Below are positions 36,834 to 48,274 of a stretch of 64,000 bases of DNA, in pieces. The notes under the pieces were generated by a model, which was not told the DNA's origin, did no database searches, and was given only the letters and a program-made list of their open reading frames with translations. A program made the translations under genes and the position numbers. Source of the stretch: Leptodactylus fallax (Eukaryota > Chordata > Amphibia > Anura > Leptodactylidae); NCBI GenBank assembly GCA_947044405.1, contig CAMRHE010000068.1, forward strand, positions 2,552,501-2,616,500, in the 5' to 3' direction. How positions within the stretch are numbered: the stretch's first letter is position 1; the number at the start of each line of letters is the position of its first letter.

Positions 36834-37050
36834 GGACCCACAATGTGGAAAAGCTGATTTTTTTTGTTGCAGATATTGCTGAAGTTTTTTTTGAGCCAAA
36901 GCAGGTGAGGATTGAGCAGACGGGAGAAGTAGAAGAGTTATGTATGTTTCCCATTCCTATTGTAGACACTCTTGTGTTTGGCTCAAAAAAACACAGCAAA
37001 ATCTGCAACAAAAAAAACTGCTTTTCCACAACGTGGGGCCTCAGCCTTAA
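36834..37050. mobile_element. palindromic anuran-type MITE, ~217 bp
   Basis: Left arm 'cccacaatgtggaaaagctg' and 'gttgcagatattgctgaag'; right arm 'cagcaaaatctgcaac' and 'ctgcttttccacaacgtggg'. The middle reads 'gattgagcagacgggagaag'. The arms are near-perfect reverse complements, so the element can fold over its whole length. A degenerate copy lies at 26309-26500. The spurious open frames on both strands come from A/T runs in the arms. Confidence 0.8.
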
Positions 37051-37139
37051 GGAACGCATGAAATCTGCCATCATGGAGGCTTATGGTGCATGCAGAGCCC
37101 TTTAGATCAGTGTAAGTGGGTCTCATGTCAACCCTAAGT

Positions 37140-38075
37140 AGACAGAGACGACTGAGGGACAAAGGGGTGTGGAGGGGCACAGAGGGGTCTGGGCAGGGTA
37201 GAGTGGTCTGGACAAGGGAGAATGGTTTGAAGGGGTAGTGTGGTCTGGATGGGAACAGAGTGGTCTGGAGGGGTAGAGAGGCGTCTGGGCAGGGTAGAAT
37301 GGTCTGGAGGGGGACAGAGGGGTCTAGGCAGGGTAGTGTGGTCTGGAGAGGGACAGAGGGGTCTGGGCAGGGTAGTGTGGTCTGGTGGGGGGCACAGAGG
37401 GGTCTGGATGGGAACAGAGTGGTCTGGAGGGGTAGAGAGGCGTCTGGGCAGGGTAGAATGGTCTGGAGGGGAAAGAGGGGTCTGGGCAGGGTAGTGTGGT
37501 CTGGAGAGGGACAGAGGGGTCTGGGCAGGGTAGTGTGGTCTGGTGGGGGGCACAGAGGGGTCTGGATGGGAACAGAGTGGTCTGGAGGGGTAGAGAGGCG
37601 TCTGGGCAGGGTAGAATGGTCTGGAGGGGAAAGAGGGGTCTGGGCAGGGTAGTGTGGTCTGGTGGGGCACAGAGGGGTCTGGGCAGGGTAGTGTGGTCTG
37701 GTGGGGCACAGAGGGGTCTGGGCAGGGTAGTGTGGTCTGGTGGGGCACAGAGGGGTCTGGGCAGGGTAGTGTGGTCTGGTGGGGCACAGAGGGGTCTGGG
37801 CAGGGTAGAATGGTCTGGTGGGGGGCACAGAGGGGTCTGGATGGGAACAGAGTGGTCTGGAGGGGTAGAGAGGCGTCTGGGCAGGGTAGAATGGTCTGGA
37901 GGGGAAAGAGGGGTCTGGGCAGGGTAGTGTGGTCTGGTGGGGCACAGAGGGGTCTGGGCAGGGTAGTGTGGTCTGGTGGGGCACAGAGGGGTCTGGGCAG
38001 GGTAGTGTGGTCTGGTGGGGCACAGAGGGGTCTGGGCAGGGTAGTGTGGTCTGGTGGGGCACAGAGGGGTCTAGT
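37140..38075. repeat. 39-bp G-rich minisatellite with higher-order units
   Basis: The basic unit is 'ggtctgggcagggtagtgtg' then 'gtctggtggggcacagagg'. A compound block of about 158 bases containing 'ggatgggaacagagtggtct' and 'gggtagagaggcgtctgggc' appears three times. The + strand is rich in runs of three or more G. Long open frames exist on both strands because 39 is a multiple of 3 and the unit lacks stops; these are not genes. Confidence 0.93.
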
Positions 38076-39215
38076 AGTGGTCCAATCTCTTGTTCTCCAC
38101 ATAGAGACCACATATACATACACCTGTAAACCAAGCGTACATGTGTGCAGTCAGCTGAACAAGTCTGATTCGGCCTGCAGCTATCTAAGGTGTACGGTCA
38201 CCTTTACTCCAGTCACATCCAGAGCTGCTCAGAGTTCTTCTAGTTTCCTGTAAATTCTTGGCTCGTGTTACTGTCCCCTGGTACTTCATTATCTGTGTAG
38301 ATGGAGTAGACATTATTTAGGTAAGCTCAATATAAAGTAAATGATTTACTGGACATGTAGCCTGTACACTCATAATCTATTACTATAGGACTACATCTCC
38401 CAGCATACAGTCCTCTTAGGTCTCCTCCTAGTATAATGGATTATACCGCTGTGGTTTTTGTGGGGCTCTCCGCACATTTGCATTGATTTCAATGGTCAAT
38501 AGTCACATGATACCTCAGAGCCCCCCAACTTCATTCTAGTTACCTATGGGGTCCTTGTTCTGAAGGTCTCCCTTATAGACAGTGCACAGTGTAAGTGAAT
38601 AGAAATCTCTAAAAAACCCAAATCCTTGCAGTGAAAATAATCTGTGCAAATCTTCAAACATAGAGCAGATAGTAAAATTTAAGGCTCTGTTCACATGTGC
38701 GCGGTGGCCTCTGTTTATAAGCCTGGATACTAACAACACCTAATGGGCAGCATTGCTGAGCTACGGAGATTCAGGGCGAGCATCACATTTCTGTCATCGG
38801 AGGGTCCGGCATTTATGTGACCTTTTCATAGAGGAATTTCCACCAACCTAAAGTTCAGTCCCGATGGTTCCGGCTGTTGTAGGATGGGATGGAAAGACTA
38901 GAAGATTATTCCATTCACCACCACTGCACCATTTACAGTCACTGTGTGCCCCACTACTCCTGGTCTATAATCTCATACCTATAGCTCGGGTCATTCAGGC
39001 TTTATAGTCCATAAATATAATTCCAGAACTGCAGTAAGGACTAACACACAGGCAAGTGAAAAGTAGAATGGATATGGGGAATGTCACCACATAACACACA
39101 AATGTATTCACTGTTCAGAGTCTGTAAAAATAAAAGACTGGATGAACTCAGAACAACTGCATCAATATCATGTTATGTGACAAGCTTCTAATTCCTGCAT
39201 CTCTTTCCATTCCAG
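38076..39215. other. intron end before the DENND2B start exon
   Basis: No gene supported. A short relative of the 97/55-bp repeats ('ccagtcacatccagagctgc') is at about 38208. The segment ends in the acceptor 'ctgcatctctttccattcc' then AG at 39214-39215. Confidence 0.5.
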
Positions 39216-39320
39216 GTACTTAGGTCCAGACAGGGCAGAAATGACCATGACCGCCAACAAAAATGCAGCCATCCCTCAATCTGCTGGTGGGTGTAGGATA
39301 CCGCGGGACACTCTGCAAAG
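39216..39320 (+). CDS. DENND2B: DENND2B start-codon exon (CDS from 39241)
   Basis: This exon holds 25 bases of 5' UTR and codons 1-26 plus two bases of codon 27 of DENND2B/ST5. It follows an acceptor with a good pyrimidine tract and ends at the donor 'caaag|gtaagg' (39321). The start is ATG at 39241 with G at -3; a second in-frame ATG is codon 3. The peptide begins MTMTANKNAA and ends DTLQ-R. This agrees with the known N-terminus of the mammalian protein as I recall it (MTMTANKN, then TLSRSQSVSPPP across the junction). Intron phase 2 joins correctly to 52551. The last 38 bases and the donor are repeated four more times in the array that follows. Reading on into the intron gives TAA immediately. 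Confidence 0.93.
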
Positions 39321-40863
39321 GTAAGGACACTTGGGGTATAGGACAATAATACGCTGACACTTGGAGGTACAGGACAATGACACGCTGACACTTGGGGGCA
39401 CAGGACAATGACACGCTGACACTTGGAGGTACAGAATAATGACACGCTGACACTTGGGGTACAGGACAATGACACGCTGACACTTGGGGGCACAGGACAA
39501 TGACACGCTGACACTTGGAGGTACAGAATAATGACAGGCTGACACTTGGGGTACAGGACAATGACACGCTGACACTTGGGGGCACAGGACAATGACACGC
39601 TGACACTTGGGGGTACAGGACAATGAAACGCTGACACTTGGGGGTACAGGACAATGACACACTGACACTTGGGGGTACAGGACAATGACACGCTGACACT
39701 TGGAGGTACAGAATAATGACAGGCTGGCACTTGGGGTACAGGACAATGACACGCTGACACTTGGGGGCACAGGACAATGACACGCTGACACTTGGGGGTA
39801 CAGGACAATGACACGCTGACACTTGGAGGTACAGAATAATGACACGCTGACACTTGGGGTACAGGACAATGACACGCTGACACTTGGGGTACAGGACAAT
39901 GACACGCTGACACTTGGAGGTACAGAATAATGACACGCTGACACTTGGGGTACAGGACAATGACAGGGTGACACTTGGAGTACAGGATAATGACACGGTG
40001 ACACTTGGGGTACAGGACAATGACAGGCTGACACTTGGAGTACAGGACAATGACAAGCTGACACTTGAGGTACAGGGTAATGACAAGCTGAAACGGGGTA
40101 CAGGATAATGACACACTGACACTTGGGGTACAGGACAATGACAGGCTGACACTTGGGGTACAGGACAATGACAGGCTGACACTCGGGGTACAGCATAATG
40201 ACAGGCTGACACTCGGGGTGCAGGATAATGACAGGCTGACACTTGGAGTACAGGACAATGACAGGCTGACACTCGGGGTACAGGATAATGACAGGCTGAT
40301 ACTCAGGGTACAGGATAATGACACGCTGACACTCGGGGTACAGGATAATGAAACGCTGACACTCGGGGTACAGGATAATGACACGCTGACATTTGGGGTA
40401 CAGGATAATGACACGGTGACACTTGGGGTACAGGACAATGACACGCTGACACTTGGAGGTACAGAATAATGACACGCTGACACTTGGGGTACAGGGTAAT
40501 GACAAGCTGAAACGGGGTACAGGATAATGACACACTGACACTTGGGGTACAGGACAATGACACGCTGACACTTGGGGTACAGGACAATGACAGGCTGACA
40601 CTCGGGGTGCAGGATAATGACACGCTGACACTCGGGGTACAGGATAATGACACGCTGACACTCGGGGTACAGGATAATGACACACTGACATTTGGGGTAC
40701 AGGACAATGACATGCTGACACTTAAGGTACAGGGTAATGACAAGCTGAAACCTGGGGTACAGGATAATGACACACTGACACTCAGGGTACAGGACAATGA
40801 CACGCTGACACTTGAGATACAGGGTAATGACAGGCTGACATTTGGGGTACAGGATGATGACAT

Positions 40864-40901
40864 GCTGGTGGGTGTAGGATACCGCGGGACACTCTGCAAA
40901 G
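40864..40901 (+). pseudogene. DENND2B: duplicated DENND2B exon end plus donor, copy 2
   Basis: These 38 bases are identical to 39283-39320, the end of the real start exon, and are followed by the same donor 'gtaaggacacttggg'. The left junction lies at the shared tetramer GCTG: repeat 'atgacatgctg' on one side and exon 'ctggtgggtgtagg' on the other. No acceptor precedes it. Confidence 0.93.
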
Positions 40902-41982
40902 GTAAGGACACTTGGGGGTACAGGACAATGACACGCTGACACTTGGGGTACAGGACAATGACACGCTGACACTTGGGGGTACAGGACAATGACACGCTGA
41001 CACTTGGTACAGGACAATGACACGCTGACACTTGGTACAGGACAATGACACGCTGACACTTGGAGGTACAGAATAATGACACGCTGACACTTGGGGTACA
41101 GGACAATGACACGCTGACACTTGGGGGCACAGGACAATGACACGCTGATACTTGGAGGTACAGAATAATGACACGCTGACACTTGGGGTACAGGACAATG
41201 ACACGCTGACACTTGGGGGCACAGGACAATGACACGCTGACACTTGGAGGTACAGAATAATGACACGCTGACACTTGGGGTACAGGATAATGACACGGTG
41301 ACACTTGGGGTACAGGACAATGACAGGCTGACACTTGGAGTACAGGACAATGACAAGCTGACACTTGAGGTACAGGGTAATGACAAGCTGAAACGGGGTA
41401 CAGGACAATGACAGTCTGACACTCGGGGTACAGGATAATGACAGGCTGACACTCGGGGTGCAGGATAATGACAGGCTGACACTCGGGGTACAGGATAATG
41501 ACACGCTGACACTCGGGGTACAGGATAATGACACGCTGACATTTGGGGTACAGGATAATGACACTCTGACACTTGGAGTACAGAATAATGACACGGTGAC
41601 ACTTGGGGTACAGGACAATGACAGGCTGACACTTGGAGTACAGGACAATGACAAGCTGACACTTGAGGTACAGGGTAATGACAAGCTGAAACGGGGTACA
41701 GGATAATGACACACTGACACTTGGGGTACAGGACAATGACAGGCTGACACTCGGGGTGCAGGATAATGACAGGCTGACACTCGGGGTACAGGATAATGAC
41801 ACACTGACATTTGGGGTACAGGATAATGACACTCTGACACTTGAGGTACAGGACAATGACACGCTGACACTTAAGGTACAGGGTAATGACAAGCTGAAAC
41901 CTGGGGTACAGGATAATGACAGGCTGACACTTGAGATACAGGGTAATGACAGGCTGACATTTGGGGTACAGGATGATGACAT

Positions 41983-42020
41983 GCTGGTGGATGTAGGATA
42001 CTGCGGGACACTCTGCAAAG
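41983..42020 (+). pseudogene. DENND2B: duplicated DENND2B exon end plus donor, copy 3
   Basis: Differs from the real exon end at two positions, 'ggtggatg' for 'ggtgggtg' and 'atactgcgg' for 'ataccgcgg'. The donor 'caaag|gtaagg' is intact. Same left junction as copy 2. Confidence 0.93.
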
Positions 42021-42743
42021 GTAAGGACACTTGGGGGTACAGGACAATGACACGCTGACACTTGGAGGTACAGAATAATGACACGCTGACACTTGGGGTA
42101 CAGGACAATGACACGCTGACACTTGGGGTACAGGACAATGACACGGTGACACTTGGGGTACAGGACAATGACACGCTGACACTTGGGGTACAGGACAATG
42201 ACAGGATGACACTCGGGGTACAGGATAATGACACTCTGAAACTTGGGGTACAGGACAATGACACACTAACACTTGGGGTACAGGGTAATGACAGGCTGAC
42301 ACTTGGGGTACAGGATGATGACATGCTGACACTTGGAGGTACAGGACAATAACACTCTGACACTTGGGGTACAGGACAATGACAAGCTGACACTTGAGGT
42401 ACAGGGTAATGACAAGCTGAAACGGGGTACAGGATAATGACACACTGACACTTGGGGTACAGGACAATGACACGCTGACACTTGGGGTACAGGACAATGA
42501 CAGGCTGACACTCGGGGTGCAGGATAATGACACGCTGACACTCGGGGTACAGGATAATGACACGCTGACACTCGGGGTACAGGATAATGACATGCTGACA
42601 CTTAAGGTACAGGGTAATGACAAGCTGAAACCTGGGGTACAGGATAATGACACACTGACACTCAGGGTACAGGACAATGACACGCTGACACTTGAGATAC
42701 AGGGTAATGACAGGCTGACATTTGGGGTACAGGATGATGACAT

Positions 42744-42781
42744 GCTGGTGGGTGTAGGATACCGCGGGACACTCTGCAAAG
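42744..42781 (+). pseudogene. DENND2B: duplicated DENND2B exon end plus donor, copy 4
   Basis: Identical to the real exon end and to copy 2, with the donor intact. It lies 1880 bases after copy 2, in line with a large tandem duplication. Confidence 0.93.
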
Positions 42782-43769
42782 GTAAGGACACTTGGGGGTA
42801 CAGGACAATGACACGCTGACACTTGGGGTACAGGACAATGACACGCTGACACTTGGAGGTACAGAATAATGACACGCTGACACTTGGGGTACAGGATAAT
42901 GACATGCTGACACTTGGGGGTACAGGACAATGACACGCTGACACTTGGTACAGGACAATGACACGCTGACACTTGGTACAGGACAATGACACGCTGACAC
43001 TTGGTACAGGACAATGACACGCTGACACTTGGTACAGGACAATGACACGCTGACACTTGGAGGTACAGAATAATGACACGCTGACACTTGGTACAGGACA
43101 ATGACACGCTGACACTTGGAGGTACAGAATAATGACACGCTGACACTTGGGGTACAGGACAATGACACGCTGACACTTGGGGGTACAGGACAATGACACG
43201 CTGACACTTGGAGGTACAGAATAATGACACGCTGACACTTGGTACAGAATAATGACACGCTGACACTTGGGGTACAGGACAATGACACGCTGACACTTGG
43301 GGGCACAGGACAATGACACGCTGATACTTGGAGGTACAGAATAATGACACGCTGACACTTGGAGGTACAGAATAATGACACGCTGACACTTGGGGTACAG
43401 GATAATGACACGGTGACACTTGGGGTACAGGACAATGACAGGCTGACACTTGAGGTACAGGGTAATGACAAGCTGAAACGGGATACAGGACAATGACAGT
43501 CTGACACTCGGGGTACAGGATAATGACAGGCTGACACTCGGGGTGCAGGATAATGACAGGCTGACACTCGGGGTACAGGATAATGACACGCTGACACTCG
43601 GGGTACAGGATAATGACACACTGACATTTGGGGTACAGGATAATGACACTCTGAAACCTGGGGTACAGGATAATGACACACTGACACTCAGGGTACAGGA
43701 CAATGACACGCTGACACTTGAGATACAGGGTAATGACAGGCTGACATTTGGGGTACAGGATGATGACAT

Positions 43770-43807
43770 GCTGGTGGATGTAGGATACTGCGGGACACTC
43801 TGCAAAG
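43770..43807 (+). pseudogene. DENND2B: duplicated DENND2B exon end plus donor, copy 5
   Basis: Carries the same two substitutions as copy 3 and lies 1787 bases after it. The donor is intact. The shared variants show that copies 3 and 5 come from one duplication event. Confidence 0.93.
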
Positions 43808-44245
43808 GTAAGGACACTTGGGGGTACAGGACAATGACACGCTGACACTTGGAGGTACAGAATAATGACACGCTGACACTTGGGGTACAGGACAATGACA
43901 CGCTGACACTTGGGGTACAGGACAATGACACAGTGACACTTGGGGTACAGGACAATGACACGCTGACACTTGGGGTACAGGACAATGACACGCTGACACT
44001 TGGGGTACAGGACAATGACACGCTGACACTTGGGGTACAGGACAATGACAGGATGACACTCGGGGTACAGGATAATGACACTCTGACACTTGGGGTACAG
44101 GACAATGACACACTAACACTTGGGGTACAGGGTAATGACAGGCTGACACTTGGGGTACAGGATGATGACATGCTGACACTTGGAGGTACAGGACAATAAC
44201 ACTCTGACATTTGGGGTACAGGACAATGACATGCTGACATTTGAG

Positions 44246-46319
44246 TCCTGGTCCTAAGAGCTTGCAGTCTAGTAGCTGCAGAGATTATGGGGGGCTCTCT
44301 CTGTGACCTCCAGGGCTCCTCCTCCACTCTCTGTTCTGGGGGTCACAGCTGCCCCCCTCCTTATTCTGTAATTTGTTCCTTTTCTGCAGTTTCTCCTGAA
44401 ATATCCGCCGTCTGCTCCACAAAATATTTTCCCTATGAAGGAATTCATGTTAGAACCATCTGATGTGCTGGCGCTCGTCCAGGAAGCGTTCCGCATATTT
44501 CACTACATTATATAGGGTATATTAAGGCAGGGGCGGCCATGTCTACTAAGCAGTGCTGCCGGCATGTCTATAATTACAGCTCCTGCTGTCTGCATTGTGT
44601 GAGTCACAGGGTGACCTGTTACATCTTTTGGCTGCTCCTACATGTGAAGAAGAGACCTCTGCAGTCCAGCAATACGTTGGACCCAACATGCGTGATCCCT
44701 GGAGCTGTCGTGTGGGTGCTCACTCTGGTTGTGCCTGCCCCTAGTGGTTTTCTTTAGTATTTCCAATGTTTATTGGTGGATATTTTGGATTTGTTGGGAG
44801 CAGATTACAGGCTGTAGTGTATGGCAGTCTGGAGTCTGAAGCTGATTCATCAGCACAGATCAGATTGCTTCACATCTGGCGGTGTCTTTGTGTAAGACCT
44901 GTCAGAATACTGTGACTGCAGAGACAACCCCCGGGTACTGATCCCTGCCTCCAGTGTGGGCGATACATGAATGCCCTGGTAGGTGTATGTGCCCCAGCAT
45001 GCACTAACGTCTCTGCGCCGGTAAAAACTGTGTGAACATAACCCTATTCAGGGTGAACATAATCTAATACTGGCAACACAACTCACTGCACAGCTAGGAA
45101 GGTATCTGCACGTGACACCAAAGAAGCTAGGTGACATCCCTCACCGGAGCTTTACTGGCATCCATACTGACAGTAGGAACAACTGAGGACCCAAATACAA
45201 GATGACAACTCAGACTGTAGAGGCCCCATTATTATACAAGATGGATAGGGCATCCAACTTCTTGCCTGACGAGTATGGGTTGGTGGGGAAGGGACGTGGC
45301 TTAAGATGCATCAAAATTGTACAACGACGACTATGTGGAGTAAATATCATGTAGACCGTGTACGACTGCGGCACATTTATCGTCCACTGTGATAAGTCTG
45401 GCGCATTTTCAGGCTATAAGTAAATCCATCGCTGTATTTCTTTATGGGTGTCGGATTATCATGAATTACTTTCTACAGAAGTTCTAGGACTAATCTCCAC
45501 CCCGGGGTGAATTTGTGCACATTCCCGCCATTATCCTTCATGTCACCCCCGCTCCTTGCCCTCCGGTGAGAGCGTGCTCATAGGCGCAGTCACTGAAGCC
45601 GTCACCCCTTGTTCTGTAATATGGGAACTGGCTGAATCACCTTATGTAAATGTGCGCGGCTCAAGGCCGCAGGGGATGTGGGGTTGTGAAATGCGGTAAT
45701 CCTATTCATCATGTTTATCGTGTTTCTGCTTTACATGAGGACAAATTGTCATGTCATCCTCCTCGCCACATAATTATCCATCCTGCAGTGTAATTACCTT
45801 TCTCTTCTATCCTGAGGCTAAGGCATCTGGGAGAGGAGTACTGCTAAGGCATCGCAGGAGCGCTCTTAAAGTGCCCCGACACCAGAATATCAGAGGGTGG
45901 GGCTTATCGGTGATATGGTGTGGTCTCATTTAAACATGGGTGTGGTTTGTAATATTGAAGGTGGGTTTTGTGTGTATAGCAAAGAGAAACTTAGCTTGAT
46001 TTGCACCTTTAACTTCAGTGTACTCCTTTCCTGAAATACTCTGTGCTGCTGGGGACCCTGCTCCTTCCACTATGTAACGCTCAGTCTGTGACCTCTACTA
46101 TAGGATGAGCACACTCCTCTCCTGAAATATTCTGTGCGACTTGCTCCTTCTAGTCTTAGGATTTTTATACATTTTACGTGTGTGGTTATCTGTAAATTTT
46201 CCTGTGGAAAGTCCCTCGCTTTCTTCCCACGCCAAACACACTCTCTGGATGTACAGACAGGGGGCAGCCTATGTCTTGTAATCTCCTGTATAACATCCTA
46301 GGATATACTCAGCCCCTGT
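44246..46319. other. intron of DENND2B, possible conserved non-coding stretch
   Basis: No gene supported. The stretch 45340-45790 is free of visible repeats, has mixed composition and AT-rich motifs such as 'ccttatgtaaatgtgc' and 'cacataattatccatcctgc', which is how many vertebrate conserved non-coding elements look. No alignment is available to confirm it. Confidence 0.4.
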
Positions 46320-47181
46320 CCTCCAGATGAGTGATGTGTATTATCCCTGTACTGTGACATCACTGTGTGTATTATCGCTGTGCTGTGACATCATTATGTG
46401 TATTATCTCTGTACTGTGACATCACTGTGTGTATTATCTTTGTACTGTGACATCAGTGTGTATTATCCCTGTACTGTGACATCACTGTGTGTATTATCCC
46501 TGTACTGTCACATCACTGTGTGTATTATCTCTGTACTGTGACATCACTGTGTGTATTATCCCTGTACTGTGACATCACTGTGTGTATTATCCCTGTACTG
46601 TGACATCACTGTGTGTATTATCCCTGTACTGTGACATCACTGTGTGTATTATCCCTGTACTGTGACATCACTGTGTGTATTATCTTTGTACTGTGACATC
46701 AGTGTGTATTATCCCTGTACTGTGACATCACTGTATGTATTATCTCTGTACTGTGACATCACTGTGTGTATTATCTCTGTACTGTGACATCACTGTGTGT
46801 ATTATCCCTGTACTGTGACATCAGTGTGTATTATCCCTGTGCTGTGACATCACTGTATGTATTATCCCTGTACTGTCACATCACTGTGTGTATTATCCCT
46901 GTACTGTCACATCACTGTGTGTATTATCTCTGTACTGTGACATCACTGTGTGTATTATCCCTGTACTGTGACATCACTGTGTGTATTATCCCTGTACTGT
47001 GACATCACTGTGTGTATTATCCCTGTACTGTGACATCACTGTGTGTATTATCCCTGTACTGTGACATCACTGTGTGTATTATCCCTGTGCTGTGACATCA
47101 CTGTGTGTATTATCCCTGTACTGTGACATCACTGTGTGTATTATCTTTGTACTGTGACATCACTGTGTGTATTATCCCTGT
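46320..47181. repeat. 31-bp minisatellite, first block (about 28 units)
   Basis: The unit is 'tgtgtgtattatccctgtac' then 'tgtgacatcac'. Common variants are 'tctctgtactg' and 'tgtgctgtg'. The same unit resumes at 48275. Confidence 0.95.
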
Positions 47182-48274
47182 GTGTGAGGAAGACCAAAAT
47201 AACTGTACACTTTTCAAATTCTGAGCTTGTTTCTTAAGGTGGTCATAGTAAAGTGCGGCCCCCGTTACAAGTTTTGCTATGGGGCCCTCTGGTTACTTGT
47301 TACTCCACTGACCAGGATCCTGATCCTGTGTCTTTAGTCTCTGCTGTGATCTCACATTATTGCTGGATTATCTCCGTTTGGATTAGAGGGATGTTACTGT
47401 AATAAGATATAATGCACCATAATATACGGTGACCTCATTATCAGTAATGCACTTCTTATACCAGCAGCAGGGGTTAATCTCACACTTGTGCAGAGTAATC
47501 CGCCCTTTGGCATTCTGGGTACTTCCCGGCTGTGAGATCTCAGGTGAGCTGGACACAGGGCACACCTATAGGTACAGGCGCAGGGGATACACCAGGCGAC
47601 TCTGCTGGATTTGGGCTGCACCTGCAGAAGGTTTGGATGACCCCATGTGCCCGGGGCTGGTATACCATGAAGGTGATGGCTGCTCTCAATAAGGTTAGTG
47701 TCCAGTGCTCAGTCACACAGGTATATGGGTGCGGCTTCAGGATGTGGTCAGGTGGAGCAAGGTATATATGGGGTATGAAGTCCCCAGTGTTTATCATCTG
47801 TCTCTGGGAAATCTGGGTGACAGCTGACATGGCAGCCATTACTGTCACAGGGTCTGTCAACCAGCATACTCAGAATGAATCTCAGTTCTCTGTAACAATG
47901 TTGAAAACAGATGTCTCATTATTAGGGATCTGTATTGGTTTAGGGAGCCCTCCCCCAGATGTGTAATGCTATACACAGTATACATATTGTGCAGGCTGTT
48001 ACGAGCATTGCCACCCAGCTTTCCTCTGACTCTACCTTCTATAGTTATATCGCTCCTCCTATGTCATCCTATGTAGGTTGTCTTGTTTTTATGAACCAGT
48101 AAAATCAAAATAAGCAGATAAAAGTGTAAGGGAACAGGTATAAGAGCTGCTATGGGGCCCAACAACTAAGGGGGCCCTGCCTGATTATATGTAAGACGTA
48201 GTTAGTGATGATGACTCTGGAAGAAATGCGTAAAATGTATCCCTACTCTGTTGTATTACTTTCTTACAGTCACT
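47182..48274. other. ~1.1 kb non-repeat segment splitting the 31-bp array
   Basis: Interrupts one minisatellite. No terminal repeats or coding capacity for a transposon were recognised, apart from the dispersed core 'ccacccagctttcc' at 48010. A weak exon-like interval near 47626-47693 (acceptor 'gcacctgcag', donor 'aataag|gttagt') was noted but is not convincing. Confidence 0.5.

Larger units (their letters stand above)
39321..44245. repeat. 30-bp minisatellite starting at the exon's splice donor, about 160 units
   Basis: The unit is 'gtacaggacaatgacacgct' then 'gacacttggg', with 27-, 30- and 31-base variants. It starts within about 10 bases of the donor at 39321. A larger period is present: the block from about 40.8 to 42.3 kb is repeated at about 42.7-44.2 kb, including rare variants such as 'gacaggatgacactcggggt' and 'acaataacactctgaca'. 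Four copies of the exon end with its donor are embedded in it. Because 30 is a multiple of 3, open frames run for up to 1181 codons on the minus strand (period SACHYPVPQV-like) and VQDNDTLTLG on the plus strand; neither is a gene. Confidence 0.95.

Noticed and set aside
36983..38253. Proline-rich (minus) and tryptophan/glycine-rich (plus) open frames
   Set aside because: Both strands open over the same 39-base repeat, a multiple of 3 without stops.
40303..43848. Minus-strand open frame of 1181 codons, and sister frames of 957 and 818 codons
   Set aside because: Product of a stop-free 30-base tandem unit; the translation is a 10-residue periodic string that shifts register with each 27- or 31-base unit. 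Codon variation follows the DNA repeat, with no sign of protein constraint.
47626..47693. Exon-like interval inside the segment splitting the 31-bp array
   Set aside because: Weak acceptor without a pyrimidine tract and no sequence similarity to DENND2B; the coding exons on either side already join in phase without it.
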